Shown here piece by piece: positions 31,627 to 44,700 of a stretch of DNA of 64,000 nt (position 1 is its first letter; every line of letters starts with the position of its first letter). The stretch is from Campanula takesimana. Lineage: Eukaryota; Streptophyta; Magnoliopsida; Asterales; Campanulaceae. A model generated the notes under the pieces. The model was not told the origin of the DNA. It saw only the letters and a program-made list of their open reading frames with translations, and ran no database searches. The DNA lies in contig JAOWBW010000425.1 in NCBI GenBank assembly GCA_026119855.1, positions 186,001-250,000 on the forward strand. The letters are read 5' to 3'. The translations under genes were made by a program, and so were the position numbers.

Positions 31627-34351
31627 ATGGCATATAAGGTCATACCTTTTCTCCTCCTTGCGCGTTTCCTGCAGCAAATCATCCTGATCCATGCAAAAGT
31701 CTCCTCCATCATTGTAATTGGAGACTCTTCTGTAGATTCTGGGAACAACAATCAGATTTGCACGATCCTAAAGAGCAACTTCATGCCGTATGGTCGAGAT
31801 TTTTATGGTGGTAGGCCTACCGGGAGGTTTTCCAACGGTAGAGTTGCAACAGATTTCATCTCTGAGGCTTTTGGTATCAAGCCAACTGTACCTGCTTACT
31901 TAGATCCTGAGTACAATATAAGAGATTTTGCTACAGGGGTTTGCTTTGCTTCAGCAGGAACGGGCTATGATAATGCTACTTCCGATGTTCTAGTAAGTTT
32001 CTCGAAACATTCGAATGCATTTCAGCAAATTTGGTAGGTGTAACATTCTTTTAATGCAAGGTGATCTTTAAAACACAACGTGATTAGAGAAAAATAATCA
32101 AGTCTTGAATACTTAAATCCTTGGAGATGCAGCTCAAAAGAAGGTAATGGAAAAGAATAGAATGATGATAGTCTTAAAGTCACAGTAATCTGACCCGTAG
32201 ATCAAACATAAAATGCCATTCTAGACTTGTTAAGTTCTTTTTATCAATTAATTTGATAGGGGCAGTTCAAAGGTTATGTTTTTTGACCCAAGAGAATAGA
32301 GATTACCAAGCTTGGCCGCCGCCTAACAAAGAAGAACACAACAAACTCTCCTTTTCGGTTAAGCGCATAGATATGGACATCTTCTTTAAAATATACTCCC
32401 TCCGTCCCAAAATGATCTTTACATTTGACTATTCAAACTTTATAAGGATATAAACACTTGCTTCACTAGCCTTGTTGTGTTTATGCACATTTAAGCCTAA
32501 TTTGTAGAAATGGGAAGAACTTATTGGGACAATGAATAATGGCAAAAAATGAGAAGATCATTTCGGGACAGAGGGAGTAATACACACTCCCTCCGTTCCA
32601 GAAAAGTTGAAACATTTACTTTGGAGTTGGGAAATTAAGGATATAATATTATATTAAGAATGAAAGGTAGAGAGGAAGAGAAAGAATTAGTGGGGATGGA
32701 AAGAAAATGAGTGGAGAATAATGAGTGATTGGGAGGAAGAGAGAGAATGAGTGGAGGATTATAAAAGTAATAAAAAGCTTCCATTTTTGGATTGTTGCAA
32801 CTTTTGTGATGTACCCTAAATGGCAAAATGTTGCAACTTCCTTGGAACGGAGGGAGTATTACATACCAAAACCGAGTATCCTTTTCTCTACCTGTTGTTT
32901 CATACTCCCTCCGTCCCAACACAAGTAAGACTTCTTTCCCTTTTAGGCCGTCCCAGAATAATTGAGACTGCCCAAAATGGAAATGTTATAATATATTTAT
33001 ATTCAACCAACCCCACTATTTAGTATTTAACCCCACTCATTCTCTCTCTTCATTTTCCACCACTCATTTTATTCAACCAACGCTACTATTTACCCCACTC
33101 ATTATCTCTCTTCATTTTCTACCACACATTCACTACTTTCTCTTAATTATTGTGCCCACTCCTCTAGTCCTACTTGTACTGGGACGGAGGGAGTATGTGA
33201 TCAGCTAGAAACTTAGAGCAATAAGTATAATCAATGCAGTTTTGTCTTGTTCTGGATTCAGCGTCTTTTATAATAAATAGCAGGTTTAACCTTGATTCAC
33301 TACGCCTGCAGTCAGTAATACCCCTATGGAAAGAACTCGAGTACTTCAAAGAATATCAGAAGAAGCTGAAAAGTTATCTGGGCGACAGGGAAGCCAACAA
33401 GGTACTAAGTGAAGCACTATATCTAATAAGCATGGGAACAAATGATTTCCTTGAGAACTACTATGCCCCTTCTTCACATAGAAGACTTCAATATTCTGTT
33501 GAAGGGTACCAAAACTTTCTTGCGGGGCTTGCCAGGAACTTAGTCATAGATCTATATTATCTCGGAGCTCGAAAGATATCTCTAGGAGGCCTTCCCCCAA
33601 TGGGTTGTTTACCACTGGAAAGAACCACAAATATTTTATCTGCGCACAAATGTATAGAGGAGTACAATATTGTGGCTAAGGAGTTCAATGAGAAGTTGCA
33701 AGAATTGGTCCTGAAGCTGAACAAGGAGCTTGCTGGAATTCAACTGGTTTTCTCTAATACGTATGACATACTCTCAGAAATTATTCAGAGTCCTCAATCT
33801 TTTGGTAAGTTTATTATAATGTTTAATCTCAAATATGCTTGGTACTACACCCCACAGTTTCCATGCCTGACGCACAAATGCATACCTATAGCTAGGCCCT
33901 AAATGAATCCGTTCTTCAGTTTTCTTGCCAAGTGAACATTTTCTTCTCCATTTTCATTCAAGTTCTTTTTTGTATCAAGACCCTTATGTTTGATAGAGTA
34001 GTTAGGAATATGCTTAGCTTATATTTTATCAGGAAGACATAATCAGCAGCGAACAGGTAACTCAACCAAATAATTGTTGAAGTTCTAATATGCACAATCA
34101 TCATAACCATGAACAATCATTTATTCCTTTTGCTAAATTTGATGTTCTACTCCACAGGATTTGACATTGCACAGGTAGCATGTTGTGCCACTGGAAGGTT
34201 TGAGATGGGTTACTTGTGTAACAAATTAAGTCCCTTCACATGCAAGGATGCTAACAAGTATGTGTTTTGGGACTCCTTCCACCCAAGTGAAAAAACAAAT
34301 GCCATTGTTGCAAACCATGCAATCAAGAATTCTCTAGCAGGATTTCTATAG
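31627..34351 (+). CDS. GDSL esterase/lipase, secreted
   Basis: A plant SGNH-fold serine hydrolase acting on ester bonds; the substrate cannot be read from sequence. Three coding exons, 31627-31992, 33312-33804 and 34158-34351, join in frame to give 350 residues, a usual family length. Residues 1 to about 24 form a signal peptide (hydrophobic FLLLARFLQQIILI). Block I is IGDSSVDSGNNN with the nucleophile Ser. Block II is FASAGTGYDNAT with the oxyanion Gly. Block III is SMGTNDF with the Asn. Block V is WDSFHPSEKTN with the catalytic Asp and His. C-terminal Cys pairs (ACCATGRFEMGYLCN, FTC) are as in the family. Intron 1 (1319 bp) is filled by three MITEs. All catalytic residues are present, so it should be functional. 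Confidence 0.94.
32396..32577. mobile_element. Stowaway-like MITE in GDSL intron 1
   Basis: CTCCCTCCGTCCCAAAATGATC and GATCATTTCGGGACAGAGGGAG, flanked by TA. Confidence 0.85.
32587..32856. mobile_element. Stowaway-like MITE in GDSL intron 1
   Basis: CTCCCTCCGTTCCAGAAAAGTTG.. and CAACTTCCTTGGAACGGAGGGAG are inverted ends, adjacent to the previous MITE. Confidence 0.85.
32905..33193. mobile_element. Stowaway-like MITE in GDSL intron 1
   Basis: CTCCCTCCGTCCCAACACAAGTA and TACTTGTACTGGGACGGAGGGAG, flanked by TA. Confidence 0.85.
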
Positions 34352-35095
34352 GTATTTTTATGTGTAAAGTGGTATATACATATTTTTCAAGTTAGTCGTC
34401 AGAAACACTAGCATATCTATTAATTTCCTTTAATAAATGTTCTCACTGTGAAATATCTTGCTTGCTCCAAATAAAATGTCACAAAAAATGCATAAATTGC
34501 AATTAAGCAACGCAACATTCAACTGCCTGAAGTTCCTGGGATTCGCCCATCAAAATTAACCCTCAACATCGACTCCCAACATCCCTCCCATTTTCAGAAA
34601 ATATTCTTACTTAATTGGAGATACAGATTAATGAAAGTCATTTGACTCTATACTTTTCACTTTTACGCTTGGAGCTCACTCAAAAAGTTTAAAAAGTTGG
34701 TTTACATAGACGTAGTAGAGCGTCCCATCAGTGGAAGTAATTATATTAACCAAAGGATAAAAGGTAAAGATACCATCAAAGATGGTCTACTTTTAGACAG
34801 TGGGAACCCAAAAAATGTATCGAACATCTTTTTCAGGGACATGGGAAGTAATATTAGTATTTCCTTAGTGAGAAGAAAGGCCATGTTCAAATAATTAATA
34901 TGCTGTACTTTCGGGGAAAAAAATAGTGACAAAGACATAAAATTGATATTAAGAAACCAATCCATGGTATTTGTCATACAACATCCAACAAAGATGCATA
35001 TAGACACCACAAGAGTAAGCAGAAGTGCTGATGGATGAACCTAACAACAAGATTGAACAAGCGATTATATGTATTTTAACCTCAAATCTTCACAA
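34352..35095. other. Intergenic region between convergent GDSL and SWIB genes
   Basis: AT-rich 3' flanks of both genes. A short diverged TIR-like pair (CGTCCCATCAGTGG.. near 34720 and GACATGGGAAG near 34840) may be an old MITE. No gene seen. Confidence 0.5.
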
Positions 35096-36193
35096 TCATT
35101 TTTGCACTTTAGGAAAATGCAGCTTGATCAGCATGGGAAGTTCAGCTAGCTCAATTTGAGGCTTACCCAAAAGAATACTCTTCAACTTTTCATCGCAGTT
35201 GACAATGTTCTTGTTGTTTGGATCCTGGGGAAAATAACAAAAAACGAAAACCTCCATGTCAGGGTTTCATTTCAGATAGTAAACAATCATGCGAGAATGC
35301 TAAAGCGTTACCAGAATATACATATCAGATATTGAATAAATCAAAATTAACCCTGACCTAGAATGAAAAGGAAAATGTGACAGTTTAGTTTGCTGTCAGC
35401 AGTGCCACTAAACAAAGTAAGACTTAGGGGGTGTTTGATGTATTAAGCACTAGATGCTTGATGCTTAATGGAATGCAAGGTATAATTTGGAGGTAAGGTG
35501 CCTTGATAACATTGAGCTCTACATGTTGAAAGTTCCATGAGGGTCTTATTGGTTAAGCAATGATTTTGATTCTCACTCATTAAGAGCCTCACGTAACCTC
35601 CAACATCTATATCTCAATGTCATCAAAGGCACCCTACCTCCAAAATATACCTTGCAATCTATTAAGCATCAAGCATCAAGTGCTTAATACATCAAACACC
35701 ACCTTAGATTCTCTTCCTGGCTCCCAAGAAGCTCATGAATACGAGTGATTTAGTGAAGTGGCAGTAGAGTTCATTTTACATTTATAGACTCTGATGTAGT
35801 TCACTTCAAAGAGGTGAACCGCAGTGCTGTATTTAAAGGGAGAACGTGTATTGCAATATCTTCTATTACAGATTAGCAATTCTGGTGCAGGACAAATGTT
35901 CTAAACTAGAAGGCTAATGCGCAATATAACAACATATTCCCTTATCATACATGTTTTACTTGATCTGTTCTAGTTAAATTAACATACTCCATAGTATATA
36001 TTGCTGCCAAAACAATTACCTGAAGTTTGTTCTCCTTGATGTACGACCAAACACGCCTGAAACAACCCAAACGTGATGTCTGAGACTGCCCCATGAATTC
36101 TCGAAGTGTTGAAGGTAGATTCACCAGGTCAATCAAGTTGGCCAGCTTCTTTGGATTGTCCATGATAGCCTTCTTCATCCGTTGCGGAAACAT
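35096..36193 (-). CDS. Stand-alone SWIB/MDM2-domain protein, 100 residues
   Basis: SWIB domains occur in BAF60-type chromatin-remodelling subunits; short plant versions are found in nucleus or organelles. Coding exons 36193-36020 and 35224-35096 join in frame. The ATG at 36193 is chosen because the frame 5' of it has no ATG, only a GTG. The domain fills most of the protein: LPSTLREFMGQSQTSRLGC, FRRVWSYIKENKLQDP, NCDEKLKSILLGK, ELPMLIKLHFP. No clear presequence is visible apart from a basic N-terminus (MFPQRMKKAIMDNPKKL). A 5' UTR intron (about 36225-36425) is plausible from a CCG/GTATGA donor. Intron 1 contains a foldback element. Confidence 0.88.
35430..35700. mobile_element. Foldback TIR element in the SWIB gene intron
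   Basis: GGTGTTTGATGTATTAAGCA and its complement at the other end form inverted arms of about 100 bp or more, with the GCAAGGTATA..TTTGGAGGTA segments also pairing. The flanks do not show a clean target duplication. Confidence 0.7.
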
Positions 36194-37293
36194 TGTTTTT
36201 AAACTGATTCTTCTGTCTGTCACTCAAATTGCAACGAATTTGTCATTCCATTGTTCCAAATTTAATCTAAACCCAATACATACATAGATCGGAACGATAT
36301 AATTAGGGTAAGAATGTAGGGTGATGTTTAAAAAGTGGAAGGGGAATTTATTCAAGCACCTTGTGTGCACATTAACATGCGCAGAGCTAAATGAATAACG
36401 TTCACAACGATAACGATATCATACCGGGGGATTAAGATTCCAAAAAAGCAGCTCGGGGCTTCAAAGTTAGAGGATTTCCACCGGAAAAGGTGTTTCCCGC
36501 GCGGTTAATTTCTACGGCGTCGGTAAATTGAAAATTTAGCCTCCAGGCGTCTTCAATTCGAGAGAGAAAAAAAGAACAGTGTCGACGGGCGCGACAGCGG
36601 AGGCAAATTAATCGAGTTGGGTCAGCCCAATAATCACACTTGACACTTGTTAGGGCTGCCAAAATAATTAATTTCAAAATGAATGTCAAAAAGATAAAAT
36701 TAATTTCAAAATACCTTCATTTTACAACGTGGAATATTATCGTAATTGACCGGTAATTTATTTGTTAGTACTTTATTTATATTCATTTAATTTACATCGA
36801 AATTATTTCTCTATTTAAAAATGCAAAATCTATTTTATAACAAAAGAATAAAGTAACAATTTATTGAGAAATGAGACGGGATCATTCTATTTCTATTGTG
36901 AAAGGGGACGAGACGAGATCTTCTGTACCATATCGTGTACCAACGGTTATTATGAATTATTAAGACTGACATCATCATTATAACATCAGTGATTACATAA
37001 TTGTGGATCAGCTGTGATACACAAAAATGATTGTAATACACAATAGTGGTACAAACACGATAGAGAAAGGAAAAAATAAAGGTTACTTGATTTCCAACTT
37101 GCATTATTGGGAAATAAATATACACGAATTGGACTATTTCGTTTTACAATCGGACATGTAATGTAAATCAAAAGAATTGGCATAAATAGCTTTATAGATT
37201 ACAAGGTTGCCTATACTGCCTCCATTTCTACTACCTCTAGCAATCTTCTTCTAAGTTTCTCTCTCTCGCTCGCTCAAAATGTAGAAAATCATT
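36194..37293. other. SWIB 5' region and EHD1 3' flank
   Basis: Holds the likely 5' UTR of the SWIB gene (to about 36600, GC-richer), then AT-rich sequence up to the EHD1 stop codon. No further gene is seen. Confidence 0.5.
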
Positions 37294-38674
37294 TTAATCA
37301 TATGGATTTCGGAAGTTCTTTAGGAGATTTGGAACGTCGTAACCGAGCATGTCATCAACACCTTGTATCATTTTAGGCTTCAACTTTTCAAATTTATCGA
37401 TGTTGTAACCACCCAATGTTTCCCTAAAGTGCTCAACACTTGGAAAGTCTCCTGCTGGTAAATGTTGTTCTCTTTGAACCTGCAATAGCCAGCATAAAGA
37501 CACTCAAACGCATAGTAATGGCATGTTTCAACATGTATACTCCCTCTGTCCCACTTCAATTTATAAATATAAACTTGGGCATAAGAATTACAGAAAAGGT
37601 GAAAACGGTGATGTGTTGTGAGTGTAGATAGTTGCGTAGGAGAGAGAGTGTGGTAGGGAATAGTAAGTGCCTAGTTGTTGTGAGCATGACAAGCGGATCC
37701 CATTATCTAAAAATACTAAAAAGTTTCTATTTAGATATTTTGTAGATTAAAGTGGGAAACCACACTAGCTACTTTTATAAATTAAAGTGGGACAGAGGGA
37801 GTGTGTGTGTGTGTGCGCGCGTGTGCGTGAGAGAGAGAGAGAGGGAGAGAGAACCTTTGCGAATTCGTTTTCAAGATTGTTGATGAGCTTCTGCTGAGTC
37901 TTTGCTTTGCCCATCATAGCTGGCATCTCTTTCTTAAGATGGCTGATTATGTAAGCATGAATCTTGGCAGCCCTAGCACGTTTTACAAACTCGTTGATCT
38001 GCGTTAAAAATATTACCGTTAGGACAGAGATTTAATTTCTGCAAATCGATGTGACATAAACCGTGATAGATGACTATATAGGTGTGAAAATATGTAGTGC
38101 TCACTCTTCGATCACAAGCCTTCTTAGGTATGTCTTTCAAGTCTGTAAGAAGGTCTTCCTGTTCTTTCTCAAACAACTCCGTCCCAAGTGGACCCGCGGA
38201 AGCAACATTTATGGGTTTGTCATTGAATGAACTGGAAGCACAGAGTGAAACACGGAGTTCAAGATTATGCAAGAAAAAACCCAAAACAATGAGTATAAAA
38301 AGAAGAAAGATCTGGACTATGTTATACTGGCCGAGACATTCTTGGCCTGAATCATTTCAAAGCATTCCAATACTTTAGAGAATTACTCCCTCCGTCCCGC
38401 AATATATGTCGCATTTGACTTGTCAACGTTTTTAAAAATTGTGCTTATTTGTTTATACAATGCATGTACAATGGTGAAACTGCACTAAGACTTTTTCCTC
38501 AGAAAGAAAGAAATGAGACATTTACTTTGGGACGGACTAAAAAGGAAAGTGTGACATTTATCATGGGGCGGTGGAATACTCGAGCAAATAAACGATGAGG
38601 AGGAAATCATATGCGAAACTTCAACAATGAAACACAAACTCGAAGAATGATTGGATCAAATGACGAGAACATTG

Positions 38675-38712
<38 letters not shown>

Positions 38713-41700
38713 GGGAGAGAGAGAGAGAGAGAGTACCCAATGTAAACGCGCATAACCTCTGGCGTATTTAAAACTTTGCCAAGGGACCACATTAATGCTC
38801 CGTATACCCTCATCAACTACAATACAAAAGACACTAGTAAGCAAAATAGTGGATGTAACTAAGCATGAAGAACTGAGAATCCATCATGAGGGGGTTTGAG
38901 GTAAACGGGAAAGCTTGACAGTAATGAGAAAGTTTATTACCTGTTGTGTATCAACTTGGTCAGCCTTGTTCAACACCACACGTATCTTGTCATCATGACC
39001 TCGTAGGGATGAAATAACACGTTTGAATTCATCACTGATATCAAGTTTATGAGGATCAAATAGAAGTAGAATGAGGTCGCACTTGGCTGCGAACCACGAT
39101 GTCACACCGGTAAAATCGTAACTTCGTTGGGTTCTTTGCTTTTCTCCTGATAATACTCCAGGAGTATCCACAAATGTAATGTGCTCTAGCAGCTTTTAGT
39201 CGAAAACGATAGTAAGGTTCAGTGAAAATGACAAATCAATTAGAAGGAACATTCTCAAAACAGTTACTATAACTCACAGGATGTGGCATTTGAGAACACT
39301 CAAACTTTGACAAGAACGCAGTTCCAAAAGTAGTTAGACCACTGTATGGCATGTCTGCCTGAACAGCAATGGTGTTTCCTGGAATACTTCTTTCATCAGG
39401 TCCATTCTGAGTGGAAGCACAATTGGTTTGTTAGCACTTACTTAAAAAATAACTATAGGATCACCATAATTAACAAGTGAAATCAAACAAAGGAAAGATC
39501 TCAACCAACACGCGTCCCTTGAATATCATGGAGAAAAGGTATCTTAAGTCTTAAACTCTGACTTGAAGAATAAGATGATGGAGAATGTTGTAAAATAAAG
39601 GGTAATTTGTCAATCATGAACAAAAAGTTGAAGTTGTGAAAGAAAAAGAGATGGCAGGCCACTCGTTGTGACTAAATGCTTAAGAACTAGTCTGATTCTA
39701 GGCCACATTTTCAAGGAAAGGATCCCAATAGTTACATAGATATCATTTTTTTTTATGCAAATAATAATAATTAAAAAAAAAAAAAAACTTGATATATACT
39801 CCCTCTGTCGCATAACAAGTGAGACTTGTTTCCCTTTTTATCTGTTCCACAACAATTGAGACCACCCAAAATAGCCAACTCTAATTAATTCTTTATTCCA
39901 TGGGACCCACTTTTCATACTCACAACAACAATCCACTAACTATTCCCTACCTCACTTTCTTTCTCATACTTTACTTTTCATACTCGCACCACTTCCTCCG
40001 CTATCAATATTGTACAATGACATGGAAAACAAAAGATCAGAAAGTACCATAACGACAACAAATCTATCTGTGGTAGGCTCTGGTCCAATGTGAGCTCCTG
40101 TTCAGAAGAAGACATACGGAAAGTATCCCGATTATTTCACATGAGCAAAGGGACACAAGTATATGTTTGTGTGCAAGCATAGAGGGCAAGAGACTTGCCT
40201 GGGTAACTACTGTTAAGCAAATGCTTAATGAATGTTGTTTTTCCTGTTGAGTATTGACCCAAAAGCATCACCATGGGTTTGGCATCAAAATCACTATTCG
40301 TCTACAGAGAATAAGACATAAACGCACATACAAGCTAATTACTTATCGTTGTTCAGATAATAACAGAGTTCGTCTAGACACAAAAAGAACAGAAAACAAA
40401 ATCCATAACCTATACATTGTCTCGTAACAGGGAAGAGTTGCATTACTCACCAATAAGGGAGAAACAAAATCATTAAAACGATAAGTAACTTCCAGTGGCT
40501 TCAGCTTTTGAATGTAAAGTTTCTTCAGGCCATCAACAATTGATGTAACAGAGGATAAGGGAACCTGATAAAGATACAAATAAACAAATGATGAAATCAA
40601 TACTTTTAGAATCTAAATGAAGGAAACTTAAAATATATACTACGTCCGTCCCAGTTTAAGGTTCTTAATTTTTTTGCTGTTTGTCTGAAGAATCTTTGAA
40701 CAATAATTAAATGTTAAACTAATTATCCAAATGAAAATCTAAAACTTGTTGTTGGTACACCATTATATATACTATCAATAACAAATTTTAGATTTTCACT
40801 AAAATAATTAGATTAACATGTAATTATTGCTCAAAGTTCCTTCAGACAAAAAAAAAAACAAAAACTAAGAACCTTAAACTGGGACGGAGGGAGTATATAT
40901 ATATATTGGAAATGGTCAATGCAGTAAATTTGATGATAAATATACAAGAAGTCTAAAAGCTAGAAAGAAACAGGTCCACTTCCGGAGCTTCAGTCTACTT
41001 AAAGGGTTAATTCCCCCCCCCCCCCACACCTTTATCTTGAAGAGTATATCATTTTAGTACAGAAACTTAAATATTTACTACTCCCTCTATCCCGGAATAA
41101 ATGTCATGGTTGACAAGTCAATGATTTTAAGCTTTTAGTTATGTTTCCTTAATTGCCCCAATCTATTCATATGGGTAGAGTGATACCTTTTATGGCATTG
41201 CAATGCTTGTGCCTATTAGAATGGGTAGTATAGGAAGATCACCAAACTTCATACCCTATTTTTAGTAAGACGGCATTTATTTTGGGACAAACGAAAATGG
41301 AAAGTATGACATTTATTCCGGGATAGAGAGTATTATAAATTACAGTTTTATCAGTTCTATGATCTTGGCCCTCTTCCAAACAAGATCCTAGCTCCACCAC
41401 TTAGGAGGTGAACCATAAGGATAGCTTATATCCATCAAGAGTCAAGACTATCACAAGAAAGAATGAAATAAAAAATAAGAAATGGGCTTGCTCCAATCAG
41501 GAAGAGAGTCCACTTTGGGCCTTCAGGTGTTCTGATGTTAATGTTATTACTACAATAAGATGCCACAGAAGAACTTTATAGTAACAGGAACATTATACTC
41601 TGGCCTTTCTTCAGTTGGTGTCAAATTATCTCCTATTCAAAAAGAAAACCTTCCATGTCATATAATCCATTGAAAAGCATAATACAGACATAGTATGTAC

Positions 41701-44700
41701 CTTCTTCGCTGATTTTGTAGAAATAAACCAATTAGCTGCCGGTGAAATTTTCCCATGTGAACTACCTAGATCAAGTCAAAGAGTTACACAAATCATGAAA
41801 AATGTCAAATGACTTCACAAAGCTGTTGGGGGAGGGCGGGGACCTCCTAACTTCTTACCATTTAATTCAGCCTCACTTGCATGAGATTTGCGTTTTTTCT
41901 TCTGCAGATAAGCAATCAGACAGTTAATACTTTACATGAAAAATACACTGCTAATGAGTTCCCAAACAGCACTTTGTTATTATTTAAAATTTTGAAATGC
42001 TCTGAATCCAGAAACTGCAATAGGTAGTCTCTCAAGTCTGTGGTAAGTACCGAACAGAAACTTCTTAACAACTCCCAGAAATAAAAAATAACAAACGAAG
42101 GATATCAATTGACGTGTATTTAAGTTAATCAGGGAGGGATGCATACCGCTATTAATGCATCCAAACCCTCCATGACGGGGGGCTTCAGATTTTCAAAATC
42201 AACTGCAAATAAATATCATACAAAGATTACACAACCAGCAAATATAGCTTGATTACAGCTACCTAGTCAACTTAAACTTGTTCTGATTCTGAAAACATAT
42301 GAAGTATGTTGTAACAGGAAATGCTGTCAATGAGACTGCTTACCTTCAGCATGTAAGAGATCACTGGTGAGGGCATGTCCGGCTTGACCCAGTGATACTA
42401 ACTGGCATCAGAAAGTAGGGATGTATTAGCGCCAACAAGAATAGTTCATATAACAAAAGAGAACAGTAACTAATAAGAACCTGCATTGCTGTTACAAACT
42501 CTTTAAAACCAAGAAAACCTTGTCTTTTCGAATCTGCAATTGCCCACACCTTTAAGAGACAAAAAGTTGAAAGCAAATCAGCAGCAACAAAATGAGGAGC
42601 CATATATCTAAGAATACATAAGAAATCCAAAGGTGAAAGGAAGACATAAAAACAGCAATGCATGATTCCAATGCAAAAGCAGCTAGAGTATAAAATGAGA
42701 ACATCTTGATAGCCAGTATTATATAATTTCAGAACAGGCAAAAAGAAAAAATATCAAAAAATATCAGTCAGCAGGAACAGGTGAAAGTTTATTTTCACTC
42801 GTGGCCACACAGTTGTCTACATGCATCTCAATCTAACCATTCAAATGACTAAAACATTGGCACATGTCCGTCTTCCAAACATAGACATATGACATAATAA
42901 AATAAGTTTATCAATTGAGAGTATACACAATCACAAAATGATCATCCGTATTATACTACCAAGCAAAACTCACCATGGGTCATACCATAATTCATGGCAT
43001 TACTTGAATCCCTATCGAACACACCCACCCACCTCCCAAAAAAGAATATTAAAAATCTAGAGCTCGATTAAGAATAATTAAACCAAAATCTTAAGTCCAA
43101 TAAATCTGGGAGTAATACAAAAATTGGCTTTCAGCTATTAAAGAATTCAGTACCAGTAAGTACATTATACTACTTTTAAGTCCAATAATCACATGATTTG
43201 TACATGCATGCATCAGCAATGGGTATTTTTGATCGAATACTATGTTTCACATGCTCCAGGGAATACTCTTTCCATCTCACATCTGCAGGACTTTGTTTTG
43301 TTTTGTTTTTTTGTCTTTTAGGCCACATAAAAGGTAAATGATAAATACTTACATATTTTTTTATTAACCCCGACCAAGTAGGTGCAAGGGTAAGTATTCG
43401 GAGTAAACGAGTGATGATCAAAATGAAAATCTAAATCTAGAGAGAGGGTGTTAATAGGTGTAAGAGAAATCTTATTCACTCTGTCCCTAAATGAATGTCC
43501 ATTTCCAGATTTTCAATCAAATTAATGAAGTTAGGACACTAAGCACATCAGCACAAATACATAAATACCCTGAATGAGCACACTGAGATTGCAAGTACAA
43601 ATTAAGACATTAAAATAATATATAAGGTGACTTTATCCACTTCACCTGAAATAGCACTCTCGTTTAAGGCAAACTTCAAATTGAAAACCGACAGTCATTT
43701 AGGATGGTAAGTATTATAATTTCTTACCATTGGATTGTGAATTGTACAATCCTCACAATTACTCCCTCCGTCCCTAAATGAATTTCCATTATCAAGATTT
43801 TTTTTGTCCCAAAATGAATGTCTTTTTTGGAAAAAAAAATAAAAAAACTTTCTCCCTAATTGTTTGGAAAGAATATTACAAGAAGACATATGAATCATTG
43901 CCACAAAATTATAAAAAAAAGGTAGATATTTTCAAAATGTACCTTAAGATAAAATTTAGATATTTATTTAGGGACGAAGGGAGTATTCAATAATTATTTG
44001 GCATCCAAATACAATGATAAATTAATATTTAAGAACTAAGAGTCCAATTGACTAGGATTGGTAAGTTCATTCGACAATTCCCCCCCTATGAAGTATAAAC
44101 CAAGAGCAGGCATTATTTAAATGTATATACTTCCACCTACATCATGGTGCCATGGTCGCTTGTAATAAATAAAAAAGAACTGGAGATGCTATCAATAATA
44201 TTTTCAGGTATTGATAAAGTCTAAGGTTCCATCTCAAAACCAATTGTGGGACCTGCACGTGTAACTGGTCAGCTCTGATACCATGATAAAGTCTGAGGTT
44301 CCATCCCAAAACCAATTGGCAATGGGAGGAGTGGCCCTGGATCTTTATACAGTCAGGCTTTGGCTAGTTAATTCCCGATGTGGGATAAATGCTCCAACAC
44401 CAATTGGCAATGGGAGGAGTGGCATGTGGGATATATGAGGCTTCTACAACAGGTATCCATATAAAGCAAAATTTCTCCAACTCTTGAATTAAAAACAATG
44501 AAATCTAACAAAACAATGTCGGAATAAGCATTTTAATATTCTCCTTTTGGGGGCATCCACACATAGAAAAACACATGGAGATATAAAAAGGGGATAATTT
44601 ATAAGCAATTTGATTGAGCAAATATGTTGTTTGGAAAAGAGAGAAACCTGCTTGAGATCATGTCGAGACAAGTTGGACATGGCGAAAAACTTCGTAGCAT

